Assembly (NCBI GenBank): GCA_900553105.1
Contig: USCE01000026.1
Coordinates: 1 to 11,307, forward strand
Direction of reading: 5' to 3'
From: an uncultured Sutterella sp.
GTDB taxonomy: Bacteria > Pseudomonadota > Gammaproteobacteria > Burkholderiales > Burkholderiaceae_F
Length of the DNA: 11,307 bases
Part shown: positions 1 through 7,191 of the stretch, in pieces
Layout: every line of letters starts with the position of its first letter
How positions within the stretch are numbered: position 1 is the stretch's first letter
Notes under the pieces: generated by a model
The model's database searches: none
What the model saw: only the letters and a program-made list of their open reading frames with translations
What the model was told of the DNA's origin: nothing
Position numbers and translations under genes: made by a program

Positions 1-52
1 CAATACCGATGGCGATACATACGCCAGCGATTAAATTTTGTTGAATGCTCAT
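1..52 (-). CDS. 5' end of an unidentified membrane protein gene (partial)
   Basis: Only the first 17 codons lie in the window; the gene runs off the left edge. The minus-strand ATG at 52-50 is preceded by a good Shine-Dalgarno (GGAG, complement of 61-64) with 8 nt spacing. The readable peptide is MSIQQNLIAGVCIAIGI: a short polar start followed directly by a hydrophobic stretch, so an N-terminal membrane segment or signal anchor is likely. It is too short to assign to a family. It points the same way as the MATE gene upstream of it, but 103 bp separate them, so co-transcription is uncertain. Confidence 0.6.
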   Translation of the reverse strand, partial: MSIQQNLIAGVCIAIGI

Positions 53-111
53 GAACCGATCTCCTTGAAAAAACGAAGCGGCTATTGTGACTATGGTAGC
101 GCAATGCGATT

Positions 112-137
112 ACAAGCGGGCAAAGACAGGCGCTTGT
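112..137. repeat. Inverted repeat after the MATE gene
   Basis: Arms ACAAGCG (112-118) and CGCTTGT (131-137) are perfectly complementary over 7 bp around a 12-nt loop, just beyond the MATE stop codon. On the minus strand no T-run follows it. It could slow or stabilise the 3' end of the MATE message, but it is not a convincing intrinsic terminator. Confidence 0.3.
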
Positions 138-155
138 GTAACGCATATTCACAAA

Positions 156-1538
156 TTAGGCGTCTGCTTCCTTCGTTTTAACGCGGGCTACAAAAAGCGC
201 CATTGCAGCAAGACAGCTACCGGCTAAGAAAAGACCGGTTGCAGTCATGCCCCAGAAGCCATAGGCTTGCAACGGGCGACCGAAGGGGCCGCCGTAAAAC
301 GCCATGTAGTATCCGCCGAAAAGTCCCACGCACCATAAGAGCACGCCGTAGATAACCATCGGCCAAAACGTGACGCGATAGCCTCGCAGTGCAAAAGCTC
401 CGACGCATTGCATAGCATCGAAAACATGATAAAAGACACCGAATAGGATCAAGGAATAGGCGATTTTGATCACGGTCTCATCCGACGTATACAGTTCGAG
501 AATAAAGCCACGACCGAAGTAAAGCGTAAAGGCAACCAATAGTGCAATGCTACTGGCTAATATCAAGCAGCGACGCGTAGCTTTCTCTGCGACGTTGGCA
601 TAGCCCGCCCCTAAACATTGCGACACAAGAACCGTTCCAGCAATCCCGATCGAGAGCGCGATCATGTAGCAAAGCGATGTGACGTTAGCCACAATTTGGT
701 GGGCAGAGACCGCTACAGGGCCAAAACGCGAAATGAAAATTGCCATCAGAGTAAAGGAGCTCACTTCAAAGAAAGTCGACAAGCCGATCGGCACACCGAT
801 TTTCAATTGCTCCCACATTGCTTTAAGTTGCGGTCCGTAGAAGCGGCTACAACGCATCTTGTTGTAGTAGTTGTCTTTTTTCCAAATCACGACGTAGGCC
901 AATAAAGCGATCCAACTTAAAACCATAGAAGAGACCGCAGCACCGGCGCCTCCCATTGGCTCAAATCCTAACCAGCCGTACATGAAAACACCGTTTAAAG
1001 GAACCTTTAGGGCAAGGTTAGCCAATGATACGTACATCGTCACTTTGGGGCGCGAAACGGCGGCGTTTAGTGATACAAAGGCCCGCCCGAAAAGCGAGGG
1101 CGGTAGACCGAGTGCGCTGATGAGAATATATTCGGTTGCCATTCGGCGTACTTCGCCTTGGGCTTGCGACAGACTCATCCAGAGGTCGGTCCAGCACATC
1201 AGTGCGATACCGATAATGGATAAAAAGGCGGCTAACCACAGACATTGCGAAAGTTCAAAACCGATTTTTTCGTAACGTTGGGCTCCAAAATGGTGACCGG
1301 CCAGCGGACTCATCCCTTGCAAAATCCCGACCAATCCCATAAAGACCATGATGACAGAAGCTAAGCCCACGGCAATGGCAGCCAAGTGATCTGCACCGAG
1401 ATGACCGGCCATGATGGTATCGACCGTGCCGCCGCCCACGATGGCGACGTTGGCAATGAAAATCGGACTGGCTAGCTTAGCAATCGCGCGCAAAGAGATA
1501 TCCGGCGGCGTCAGTCTTTGAGGAGCTGGATGCGTCAT
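156..1538 (-). CDS. MATE family multidrug efflux transporter
   Basis: A 460-residue inner-membrane protein made almost entirely of hydrophobic helices, the normal length for a twelve-helix MATE pump. The N-terminal part reads as a MatE domain: an ASPIFIANVA segment, then TVDTIMAGHLGADHLAAIA, which matches the usual 'vD..m.G.lG...laA' signature near residues 39-57, and a QGMSPLAGHHFGA loop near residue 74. A second half-repeat follows (GVPIGLSTFFEVSSF, then SAHQIVANVTSLCYM and SIGIAGTVLVSQCLGAG). MATE pumps export cationic drugs and metabolites in exchange for Na+ or H+; the substrate cannot be read here. The gene starts 20 bp after the glycosyltransferase stop codon and is probably translated from the same mRNA. 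Its own Shine-Dalgarno is weak. NorM-like is the best subfamily guess. Confidence 0.9.
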   Translation of the reverse strand: MTHPAPQRLTPPDISLRAIAKLASPIFIANVAIVGGGTVDTIMAGHLGADHLAAIAVGLASVIMVFMGLVGILQGMSPLAGHHFGAQRYEKIGFELSQCLWLAAFLSIIGIALMCWTDLWMSLSQAQGEVRRMATEYILISALGLPPSLFGRAFVSLNAAVSRPKVTMYVSLANLALKVPLNGVFMYGWLGFEPMGGAGAAVSSMVLSWIALLAYVVIWKKDNYYNKMRCSRFYGPQLKAMWEQLKIGVPIGLSTFFEVSSFTLMAIFISRFGPVAVSAHQIVANVTSLCYMIALSIGIAGTVLVSQCLGAGYANVAEKATRRCLILASSIALLVAFTLYFGRGFILELYTSDETVIKIAYSLILFGVFYHVFDAMQCVGAFALRGYRVTFWPMVIYGVLLWCVGLFGGYYMAFYGGPFGRPLQAYGFWGMTATGLFLAGSCLAAMALFVARVKTKEADA

Positions 1539-1558
1539 ATAACGGTCAAATAATCCAA

Positions 1559-3268
1559 TTATTCAGGTTTAATCAAAATGAAATGATTGCCGTCACGTGG
1601 ACGTGAGTAGGTGCCAGCAATACGGTGTTCAGGCACCGGATTTTCTAATTCACGTTGAGCCTCGAAGTACCATCGGCAGTGCGAATTGTTCGACAAGGCC
1701 AAACCGTAATATTTAAAGGTCATTTTCTGAACCGGAGTTAAGGTTGTTGTCGAAATACACTGTCCCTTGGGGGCTAATGCGGCAAAATCCACTTGGGCAC
1801 TTTGTGCAACGGGCTCAAAGCTTCGAGCGTTATCGATAGCGGGTTCAAAGAGGTAGACAGTGGTGATGCTTAAGGCTGTTACGCCGGCAGCGGCTAACCA
1901 CGGGCCCTTCCAGGCCATGACTTGGGAGCGGTTCATTCGCCAAAGCACAAGCGTTATCCAAGCTAAGAAAGTCACAAAACACAGCACAAAGAGCAACCCG
2001 TGCAAACTCGGATCAACACCCGGGGCTAGGTTGAAAATGGACTTCTGCATTTTGGGCGGGAAGCCTGTCAGCCATGCAATGAAGTAGCCCCAGATCGTCA
2101 ACAAGGCAATTGTGAAGACTGTTGCACTGAACCAGTCAAGTATGTTGGCCCAAGAGCGTCGTGTGGACATTAGCCCAAAGGCGGCCAGCACGCACAACCC
2201 CGGTGTCAATAGCGTAAGGTAGCGCTCGCCTGTTACGTTGCCGAAAATCGAGAAAATTAAAAAGCCGCCGAAAGTCCACAGAGCAATCTTGATGTGTGTG
2301 CGACCGATTTGTTTGCGGAAAGCGTAAATTGACAGAAGCGCAAAGGGCCACACCGGCCACAAGAACCAAATAAAGTTTTCGATCGACCAAAATGCTTCAC
2401 GAGCTCGCATTAGTCCGAAAACAGCCAATTGTGTTTCCCACCATGTCGCAAACCACGCATCGATGGTTTCGATGGCAAAGCCGACGGTAACGACCGGCCA
2501 AGCGAAAAAGACTGCCGCCGCCGCCACAATGATTAAGGTGCTGCGACTGATGAAGGGGGTGTCATAAGCGTGAACGCGTGCATGCAGCAAAAGAGCAACT
2601 GCAAGCATAATGACGCCTGTGAAAAGATCGGCGCAAAGAACGGCCGCACCGGCGGTCGCCCCGGTTAAAAGCGGACCTAATTGAGACCGGCGGAAAGACC
2701 AAGTCAGAGAGAAATAAAACAGTGCCACGATGGCCAAAAGGGCCATATCAACGAATAATTGGCGGATAGGAACAAACAGTCCGAACGTGCCGACAAACAT
2801 CAACAGTGCCGCGTCGGAAACCACTCGTCCGTAGTCTCGTGGCGATGCTTCGCCGCCGAAGGCCAGTACCACGGGTTGAGCCTCGGCCCGTCGAGCGACG
2901 TACCAAGTACCGTACCAGATGCTGGAGGTAGCAATGGCAAACCAGACCAGTACACTGAGTCTGCTTGCAGAGTCTTCGCCGAAGAGCCAACCAAAGAGTT
3001 TGGCGAAAAGAGCGCCCACCCACATGGATAAGGGACCGTTTTTAACGTATTGGACACCGTCAATATGGGGCAACAACCAATCAATGATGCCGCCCGAGAG
3101 CATGCTTGAGATAACCGCAAAGCTTTCGAGCTCGTGTGAGCTCCAAAAGTCTCGTGATAAGAGCCCCGGAATGATATAAATGACGAGCAGTGCCAAAAGT
3201 GCCATGCGCGGCAATTTGTCGGCCGTGGCAGCTGGGGCAACGATCGGGGAGGGGCGTTCTTCAAACAT
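1559..3268 (-). CDS. ArnT-like GT-C membrane glycosyltransferase
   Basis: A 569-residue polytopic membrane protein with about a dozen hydrophobic helices and a soluble C-terminal tail of roughly 100 residues. The order of motifs fits the ArnT/PMT-like GT-C superfamily. A first periplasmic loop (SRDFWSSHELESFAV, from about residue 39) holds the acidic residue expected of the active site, and NGPLSMWVGALFAKLFG (residues 77-93) corresponds to the 'KPPLyyWl.al..klfG' segment of ArnT. Such enzymes move a sugar from a polyprenyl-phosphate carrier onto lipid A, another lipid or a protein at the periplasmic face. The acceptor and sugar are unknown. The canonical DE pair is not obvious here (HELE instead), so it may be a distant member. 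It lies downstream of rpmE, beyond that gene's terminator, and just ahead of the MATE gene. No strong Shine-Dalgarno precedes the ATG. Confidence 0.75.
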   Translation of the reverse strand: MFEERPSPIVAPAATADKLPRMALLALLVIYIIPGLLSRDFWSSHELESFAVISSMLSGGIIDWLLPHIDGVQYVKNGPLSMWVGALFAKLFGWLFGEDSASRLSVLVWFAIATSSIWYGTWYVARRAEAQPVVLAFGGEASPRDYGRVVSDAALLMFVGTFGLFVPIRQLFVDMALLAIVALFYFSLTWSFRRSQLGPLLTGATAGAAVLCADLFTGVIMLAVALLLHARVHAYDTPFISRSTLIIVAAAAVFFAWPVVTVGFAIETIDAWFATWWETQLAVFGLMRAREAFWSIENFIWFLWPVWPFALLSIYAFRKQIGRTHIKIALWTFGGFLIFSIFGNVTGERYLTLLTPGLCVLAAFGLMSTRRSWANILDWFSATVFTIALLTIWGYFIAWLTGFPPKMQKSIFNLAPGVDPSLHGLLFVLCFVTFLAWITLVLWRMNRSQVMAWKGPWLAAAGVTALSITTVYLFEPAIDNARSFEPVAQSAQVDFAALAPKGQCISTTTLTPVQKMTFKYYGLALSNNSHCRWYFEAQRELENPVPEHRIAGTYSRPRDGNHFILIKPE

Positions 3269-3307
3269 ACGATAAAAATAATGGATTTAACGAACCTATT
3301 TTAACGA

Positions 3308-3343
3308 AAAGAGGGCAGTTCGCACGGGAACTGCCCCTTTTTT
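3308..3343 (-). terminator. Intrinsic terminator after rpmE
   Basis: A 9-bp perfect stem, GGGCAGTTC (3313-3321) with GAACTGCCC (3328-3336), surrounds a 6-nt loop. On the minus strand the stem is followed by CTCTTTTCGTT, a usable U-tract 40 bp beyond the rpmE stop. On the plus strand it is followed by CTTTTTT (3337-3343), so it should also work in that direction, although no plus-strand gene enters it. It separates rpmE from the glycosyltransferase-MATE unit. Confidence 0.85.
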
Positions 3344-3382
3344 GACCGAAGGTCAAACGCGCCCGTAGGGGCGGCAATGACA

Positions 3383-3637
3383 TTAGGCCTTCTTGCTGAG
3401 ATTGGCGTACTTGGCGCGGAATTTTTCCACACGGCCAGCTTCTACGATACGGGTTTGAGCACCCGTGTAGAAGGGATGGCTTTCGGAGGACGTATCCAAC
3501 TTCACGAGCGGATAGGTCACGCCGTCAATTTCAACGGTTTCTTTCGTTTGAGCGGTGGACTTGATGATGAACATCTTGTTGATGGACAAGTCGCAGAAGG
3601 CCACGTCGCGATATTCGGGGTGAATACCTTGTTTCAT
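3383..3637 (-). CDS. rpmE2: 50S ribosomal protein L31, type B
   Basis: An 84-residue protein beginning MKQGIHPEYRDVAFCD, with the L31 core (KLDTSSESHPFYTGAQ, then the GRVEKFRAKY tail). The length and the single cysteine (no CxxC pair) identify the zinc-free type-B form rather than the roughly 70-residue zinc-binding type A. It is a structural component of the large ribosomal subunit at the subunit bridge. A Shine-Dalgarno-like TTAGGAAA lies about 10 nt before the ATG. The gene has its own terminator. In Burkholderiales it usually sits next to rho; here about 6 kb of accessory genes intervene. Confidence 0.95.
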   Translation of the reverse strand: MKQGIHPEYRDVAFCDLSINKMFIIKSTAQTKETVEIDGVTYPLVKLDTSSESHPFYTGAQTRIVEAGRVEKFRAKYANLSKKA

Positions 3638-3942
3638 TTGTTGTATTTCCTAATTACATAACATCGGCCGCCCTGAGTGCCTTGCGAGCGCGCCTTTACA
3701 TAAAGGTCTTATCGCTGGCATGCAACCCCACGTTCCGACAAGAGTTTGGAATTATCCAATAAATCCAAATAAATAGCAAGCCGATGACATTAAAAAACTT
3801 CGCTTACTAAGGCTCGGACGGATAACGCACAAATTGTAGCCTTCAAAAAATGCCCAAAAGCTAAAAACTATGATATTAGTATGGTTAATTGTTTGTACCG
3901 TCTTATGCAAGGAACGCATAACAAGACAACCTGAGGATTACG
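3638..3942. promoter_or_regulatory. Divergent control region between rpmE and the lysR gene
   Basis: This 305-bp gap holds the starts of two divergent genes and no convincing ORF. It contains a short dyad CCTTTA-CA-TAAAGG (3693-3706) about 60 bp upstream of the rpmE start, and an A/T-rich stretch with TATGATATTAG (from 3869) before lysR. I could not find a good paired -35/-10 for either gene. The dyad does not resemble a Zur box, which controls some zinc-free L31 genes. The lysR-proximal inverted repeat is listed separately. Confidence 0.4.
3903..3921. promoter_or_regulatory. Probable LysR-type operator (T-N11-A dyad)
   Basis: TTATGC (3903-3908) and GCATAA (3916-3921) are perfectly complementary arms around a 7-nt centre. 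The inner part is T3906-N11-A3918 in the form ATGC-N7-GCAT, the classic half-site geometry for LysR-family regulators. It ends 21 bp before the lysR ATG, where binding by the regulator would repress its own gene. The dyad is directly visible; assigning it to this regulator is inference. Confidence 0.5.
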
Positions 3943-4847
3943 ATGGAACTGAGAACGTTGCGCTATTTTTTAGCTGTTGCAAAAGAGGGCAGTTTTACAA
4001 AGGCCGCTAATGTGTTGCACGTCACACAACCGACTTTGTCACGTCAACTTAAAGAGTTGGAAGAAGAACTCAATACCGACTTGTTTGTTCGCCACAGCCA
4101 CAGTGTGTCGTTAACTGAAGACGGCATGCGTTTGCTAAGGCGCGCGGAGGAAATCGTTGACATCGTCAGAAAAACGCGCGATGAATTTGTAGGCGACAAA
4201 AATAATATTCAAGGCGATATTTATATCGGCGCCGGAGAGACCGCGGCTGTCCATACGTTGGCACGAGCGGTTGCCGATATTCGTCATGACTACCCGAAGA
4301 TACATACGCATATTTTTAGCGGCAATGGTCAGGAATTAATCGAGCGTCTGGAAAATGGACTTTTGGACTTTGCTCTTTTAATCGAACCGATCAATCTCTC
4401 GAGATTTGAGTATTTGGAACTCAATGAGAGCGACACTTGGGGGGGGGGTGGGTGCCCAAGGATGATGTCTTGGCTCAAAAAGAGGTCATCGAGCGGGAAG
4501 ATTTGTTGGATAGGCCACTATTGTTGTCGCGCCAAGCCATCGCCAAAACGTCAGGTAATAACGACTTTGTAGCATGGTTTGGCAATGCGTTTGACAGACT
4601 CAATATTGTAGCGACCTACAACCTTGTCTATAACGCAGCGGTTTTTGCTGAGAATAACATCGGCTACTTGGTTTCTCTCAAAGGTTTGTATAACGGAGGC
4701 GATACTTCAAGTTTGCTCTACAAGCACTTAAGTCCTAAATTGGAATCAAAGTTGGTGCTTGCATGGAAACGCAATCCTGTGTTTAGCCCGGCTGCACAAC
4801 TCTTTTTAGTGCGTCTGAGAGAATTGCTCGCACAAAGTCGCGATTAG
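3943..4847 (+). pseudogene. LysR-type transcriptional regulator, frameshifted at a G10 tract
   Basis: Residues 1-60 are a typical LysR winged helix-turn-helix (MELRTLRYFLAVAKEGSFT, AANVLHVTQPTLSRQ, then LFVRHSHSVSLTEDG), and the effector-binding fold begins near residue 90. The start has GAGGA (3933-3937) at good spacing. The frame breaks in ten G at 4439-4448: after Trp166 it continues through 43 unrelated residues and stops at 4572, while the rest of the regulator continues in another frame to 4847. Removing two G joins the frames as DTWGGWVPKDDVLAQ, which matches the usual LysR 'D.WG..v.kdd.La' spacing and gives 300 residues, the normal length; adding one G also works. As written, only the DNA-binding domain and part of the effector domain are made. 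The gene overlaps the convergent reductase by 4 bp, with no terminator between them. It probably controls the neighbouring hydrolase-reductase operon, though regulator and targets are not divergent here. Confidence 0.85.
4439..4448 (+). repeat. Poly-G tract (G10) in the lysR coding region
   Basis: Ten consecutive G begin in the Trp166 codon. Runs of this length are classic sites for slipped-strand mispairing and are also prone to base-calling error. Lengths of 8 or 11 G keep the regulator in frame; the observed 10 does not. Confidence 0.95.
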
Positions 4848-5716
4848 TACCAATCGTGTTTTTCGTTACGATTCAGTTTTGCAATCGCTGACATTTCCTG
4901 CGGCGTTAAAACAAAGTCGAAAATTTCCGTATTTTCGCGAATATGATCCGGGTTGCTGGAGCCTGGAATGACCACTACGTTGCGTTGCAAATTCCAACGC
5001 AAAATGACTTGTACAAGGCTTTTGCGATGGGCTTTGGCAATTTCTTTGAGAACAGGCTCGGCTAAGAGTTCTCTGTTGTGGCCCCGGCCGCCGAGCGGAT
5101 ACCAACCTTGCACGACAATTCCTTTGCTTCGGATAAAGTGCACGACTTCGGAGTCTTGGTAATACGGATGGATTTCGTTTTGCACGAGTGCCGGCATCGT
5201 TTTGACTTTCGGCAGTAAGGTTGACAACTCTTTAATGTACCAGTTTGACAAACCGATGGAACGGATTTTCCCAGCGGCAATGGCTTCTTCCGTGGCTTTG
5301 TAGGCGGCAATGTCGAGTGCACCGGGATGGTGCAAAAGCATAAGGTCGATGTAGTCGAGATTGAGTTTTTGCAATGACTCGTCAATGGTGTGTTGGGCGT
5401 TTTTGTATTGAGACGGGTAGAGCTTGGTCGTCACAAAAATGTCTCTACGATTAACACCGGACGTGCGAACGGCCTCACCGACCTCCTCTTCGTTACCGTA
5501 AATAGAAGCCGTATCAATCATTCGAATGCCGTATTTCAAGGCTGCATGAATAGCATTAATACATGTTTTGCCATGCAGGCTATAGCAACCGAGGCCGTAG
5601 ATGGGCATAAGGTAACCACTATTGAGTTGGGCGGTTTTGTTTTTGAGATCCAAAGTGCGTACTCCTGAAGCGTGAGAAAGGTTAGCTGTCCAAGCGGGTA
5701 ATGAAATGGCCCCCAT
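4844..5716 (-). CDS. Aldo/keto reductase, mature part lacking an intact Tat signal
   Basis: The intact frame encodes a 290-residue NAD(P)H-dependent AKR-family (beta/alpha)8 reductase. The catalytic tetrad is visible: Asp68 and Tyr73 in DTASIYGN, Lys98 in VTTKLYP, and His129 in DLMLLHHP. The cofactor region IPGSSNPDHIREN (about 250-262) corresponds to the family's 'IPKS....i.eN', with Gly in place of the usual Lys. The substrate is unknown. The true translation start is probably 5755, not 5716: a strong Shine-Dalgarno precedes 5755 and the extra 13 codons form a Tat signal, but codon 5 is TAA. The ATG at 5716 has only a weak GGCGG upstream, so the enzyme is either made poorly and kept in the cytoplasm, reached by re-initiation, or not made. 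It is the second gene after the hydrolase, 36 nt downstream as measured to 5755. Confidence 0.85.
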   Translation of the reverse strand: MGAISLPAWTANLSHASGVRTLDLKNKTAQLNSGYLMPIYGLGCYSLHGKTCINAIHAALKYGIRMIDTASIYGNEEEVGEAVRTSGVNRRDIFVTTKLYPSQYKNAQHTIDESLQKLNLDYIDLMLLHHPGALDIAAYKATEEAIAAGKIRSIGLSNWYIKELSTLLPKVKTMPALVQNEIHPYYQDSEVVHFIRSKGIVVQGWYPLGGRGHNRELLAEPVLKEIAKAHRKSLVQVILRWNLQRNVVVIPGSSNPDHIRENTEIFDFVLTPQEMSAIAKLNRNEKHDWY

Positions 5717-5755
5717 GGTGACAAGGCCGCCGGTGATGAATTATCGTCTTTGCAT
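5717..5755 (-). other. Tat signal start of the reductase, interrupted by TAA
   Basis: Read from the minus-strand ATG at 5755-5753, the codons give M-Q-R-R-stop-F-I-T-G-G-L-V-T, then join the reductase frame at M (5716). RR-x-FI followed by a moderately hydrophobic stretch (GGLVTMGAISLPAW) and a small-residue region (ANLSHA) is a textbook twin-arginine signal. The x position is TAA (5743-5741). The upstream AAAGGAG (5767-5761) sits 5 nt from this ATG, which marks it as the original start. A single base change from CAA, AAA, GAA or a Tyr codon would explain the stop. Confidence 0.75.
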
Positions 5756-5791
5756 GGGGGCTCCTTTCTAAAAAGTCAGATCAATCGGCCT

Positions 5792-6874
5792 CTAGAACGC
5801 TAAGTGTTTGCGATAGAAAGCCTCAATCCGATCAAACGGAATTTTGTCAAACCGGTCGTACAAATCGGTGTGGTTGGCACCCGGGATGATGACAAGCTCT
5901 TTGTTGTTCAGTTTTAATTTCTTAAAAGCATCTTCGCTGAAGTAGCGAGAATGAGCCTTTTCACCGTGAATCAACATTGCGGCACTGCGAATTTCTTGGC
6001 TATAGGCCAAAATCGGCATATTGATGAAAGACAGCGGCGAAGTCTTGTTCCAGCCGTCGTTGGAGTTTAAGGATCGCTCATGGTAACCACGAGCGGTTTT
6101 GTAGTAGTCAAAGTAATCTTTAACGAACTGCGGAGCGTCACTGGGTAAGGCGTTGGCAACACCTCCGCCGAGGCTGTAGTGTCCAGCCTTATAGTCATCA
6201 GTGCGTTGGGCGTTTAATGCTTTTTTGAGCTCATAACGGGCGTTTTCATCCATTGAATCGAAATAACCGTTAGCGTTGACGCGACTCATGTCATACATGG
6301 TCGAAGTCACAGTTGCTTTAATGCGTGTATCAATCGCAGCAGCATTTAAAGCCATACCGCCCCAGCCGCAAATCCCCAAAATACCGATCTTGTCCGCATC
6401 GACATCTTTGTGCGTGGAAAGATAATCCACGGCGGCAGAAAAGTCTTCGGTATTGATATCGGGCGAGGCAACATAACGGGGCGTGCCACTGCTTTCGCCT
6501 GTAAAGGACGGATCAAACGCAATCGTTAAAAAGCCGCGGCGAGCCAATTCTTGAGCGTAGAGTCCCGAGGATTGTTCCTTGACAGCTCCGAACGGACCGC
6601 TGACAGCAATGGCCGCCAGTTTGCCTTTTGCATTTTTAGGAACATAAAGATCGGCAGCCAACGTGATGCCATAGCGGTTGACAAAGGTGATTTTGCTGTG
6701 TTGGACCGTAGGCTCTTGCGCAAAGACTTTGTCCCAATGCTCTACAAGAGTAAGGGCTTGAGGAGTAATCGGTGAAGGTGGTACGGCTTTGTAAGGCACT
6801 TGCGAGGCAGTGGCGTAACCAGAAGCGGCAGCGAAGAGTGCGCCTGTAACTGCAACTTTAGCATTGTTTGTCAT
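5792..6874 (-). CDS. Exported alpha/beta hydrolase (YcjY/dienelactone hydrolase-like)
   Basis: A 360-residue protein. The N-terminus (MTNNAK, a hydrophobic run to about residue 20, then ATASQ) is a Sec signal peptide with probable cleavage near residue 24, so the enzyme should act in the periplasm. An alpha/beta hydrolase fold follows: a strand pair around TLAADLYVPKNAKGKLAAIA (71-90), an oxyanion-side SGPFG (92-96), and the elbow GICGWGG (167-173). HGEKAHS (303-309) supplies the acid-residue region and GANHTDLYD (332-340) the likely catalytic His335. The elbow is odd: the residue that is Ser in G-x-S-G-G relatives is Trp171, leaving Cys169 as the candidate nucleophile, as in dienelactone hydrolase. 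The substrate is unknown; an ester, lactone or peptide derivative is possible. It is the first gene of an operon with the reductase and lies opposite the efflux pump across a shared control region. Confidence 0.85.
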   Translation of the reverse strand: MTNNAKVAVTGALFAAASGYATASQVPYKAVPPSPITPQALTLVEHWDKVFAQEPTVQHSKITFVNRYGITLAADLYVPKNAKGKLAAIAVSGPFGAVKEQSSGLYAQELARRGFLTIAFDPSFTGESSGTPRYVASPDINTEDFSAAVDYLSTHKDVDADKIGILGICGWGGMALNAAAIDTRIKATVTSTMYDMSRVNANGYFDSMDENARYELKKALNAQRTDDYKAGHYSLGGGVANALPSDAPQFVKDYFDYYKTARGYHERSLNSNDGWNKTSPLSFINMPILAYSQEIRSAAMLIHGEKAHSRYFSEDAFKKLKLNNKELVIIPGANHTDLYDRFDKIPFDRIEAFYRKHLAF

Positions 6875-6896
6875 GATATTTTCGTCCCCAAAAAGA

Positions 6897-6933
6897 TTGA
6901 TACTTAAGAGAAGGTAAGAATCAATTTTCTCTT
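6897..6933 (-). promoter_or_regulatory. Candidate hydrolase promoter with overlapping inverted repeat
   Basis: On the minus strand, TTGATT (6924-6919) and TATCAA (6902-6897) are separated by 16 bp and could be -35 and -10 elements about 20 bp upstream of the hydrolase ATG. A perfect 7-bp inverted repeat, AAGAGAA (6906-6912) with TTCTCTT (6927-6933), overlaps the -35 and spacer, so a protein or hairpin could block this promoter. The match to consensus is moderate. Confidence 0.35.
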
Positions 6934-6956
6934 GAAAAAATATATCGCCCCTTCTC

Positions 6957-6973
6957 TGATATGGCTAATATCA
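6957..6973. promoter_or_regulatory. Candidate regulator-binding dyad TGATAT-N5-ATATCA
   Basis: TGATAT (6957-6962) and ATATCA (6968-6973) form a perfect 6-bp dyad with a 5-nt centre. It lies 83-99 bp upstream of the hydrolase start, about 70-75 bp upstream of the start site implied by the candidate promoter, the usual place for a LysR activator. A related string (TGATATTAGTATGGTTAAT, from 3871) is found upstream of lysR, sharing TGATAT and GG(C/T)TAAT. Binding is inference. Confidence 0.35.
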
Positions 6974-7191
6974 ATTGTCTATACGGTGACATTACTAAAA
7001 TAAATAAGAATTATGAATCAATATGTAAAGATCTTTGACTCAAAATCAGTTACAAAATCGCGAGCTTGTCTTCAAAAATATCGGGGCAGCATCGAAAGCG
7101 TAAACAATATGACACAGTGCTGTTAGGTACGGAGTTAATTGATGGTCTGTATTGCTCTTGGTAACAATGCCTAGATAGTTGCAAACTCTTA

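Noticed and set aside
2800..3264. 154-residue minus-strand frame inside the glycosyltransferase
   Set aside because: It is a shifted-frame shadow of a strong membrane-protein frame, with low-complexity Pro/Arg/Ser content and no family resemblance.
3693..3706. CCTTTACATAAAGG as a Zur site controlling rpmE
   Set aside because: It is short and unlike the known Zur consensus; it is kept only as an unassigned dyad.
4439..4572. Programmed ribosomal frameshifting in lysR
   Set aside because: No stimulatory structure or family precedent was seen; slipped-strand length change or sequence error explains the G-run more simply.
4437..4847. Separate 136-residue gene starting MGGGWVPKDD
   Set aside because: Its sequence is the second half of the LysR effector domain, and its start is only an accident of the G-run.
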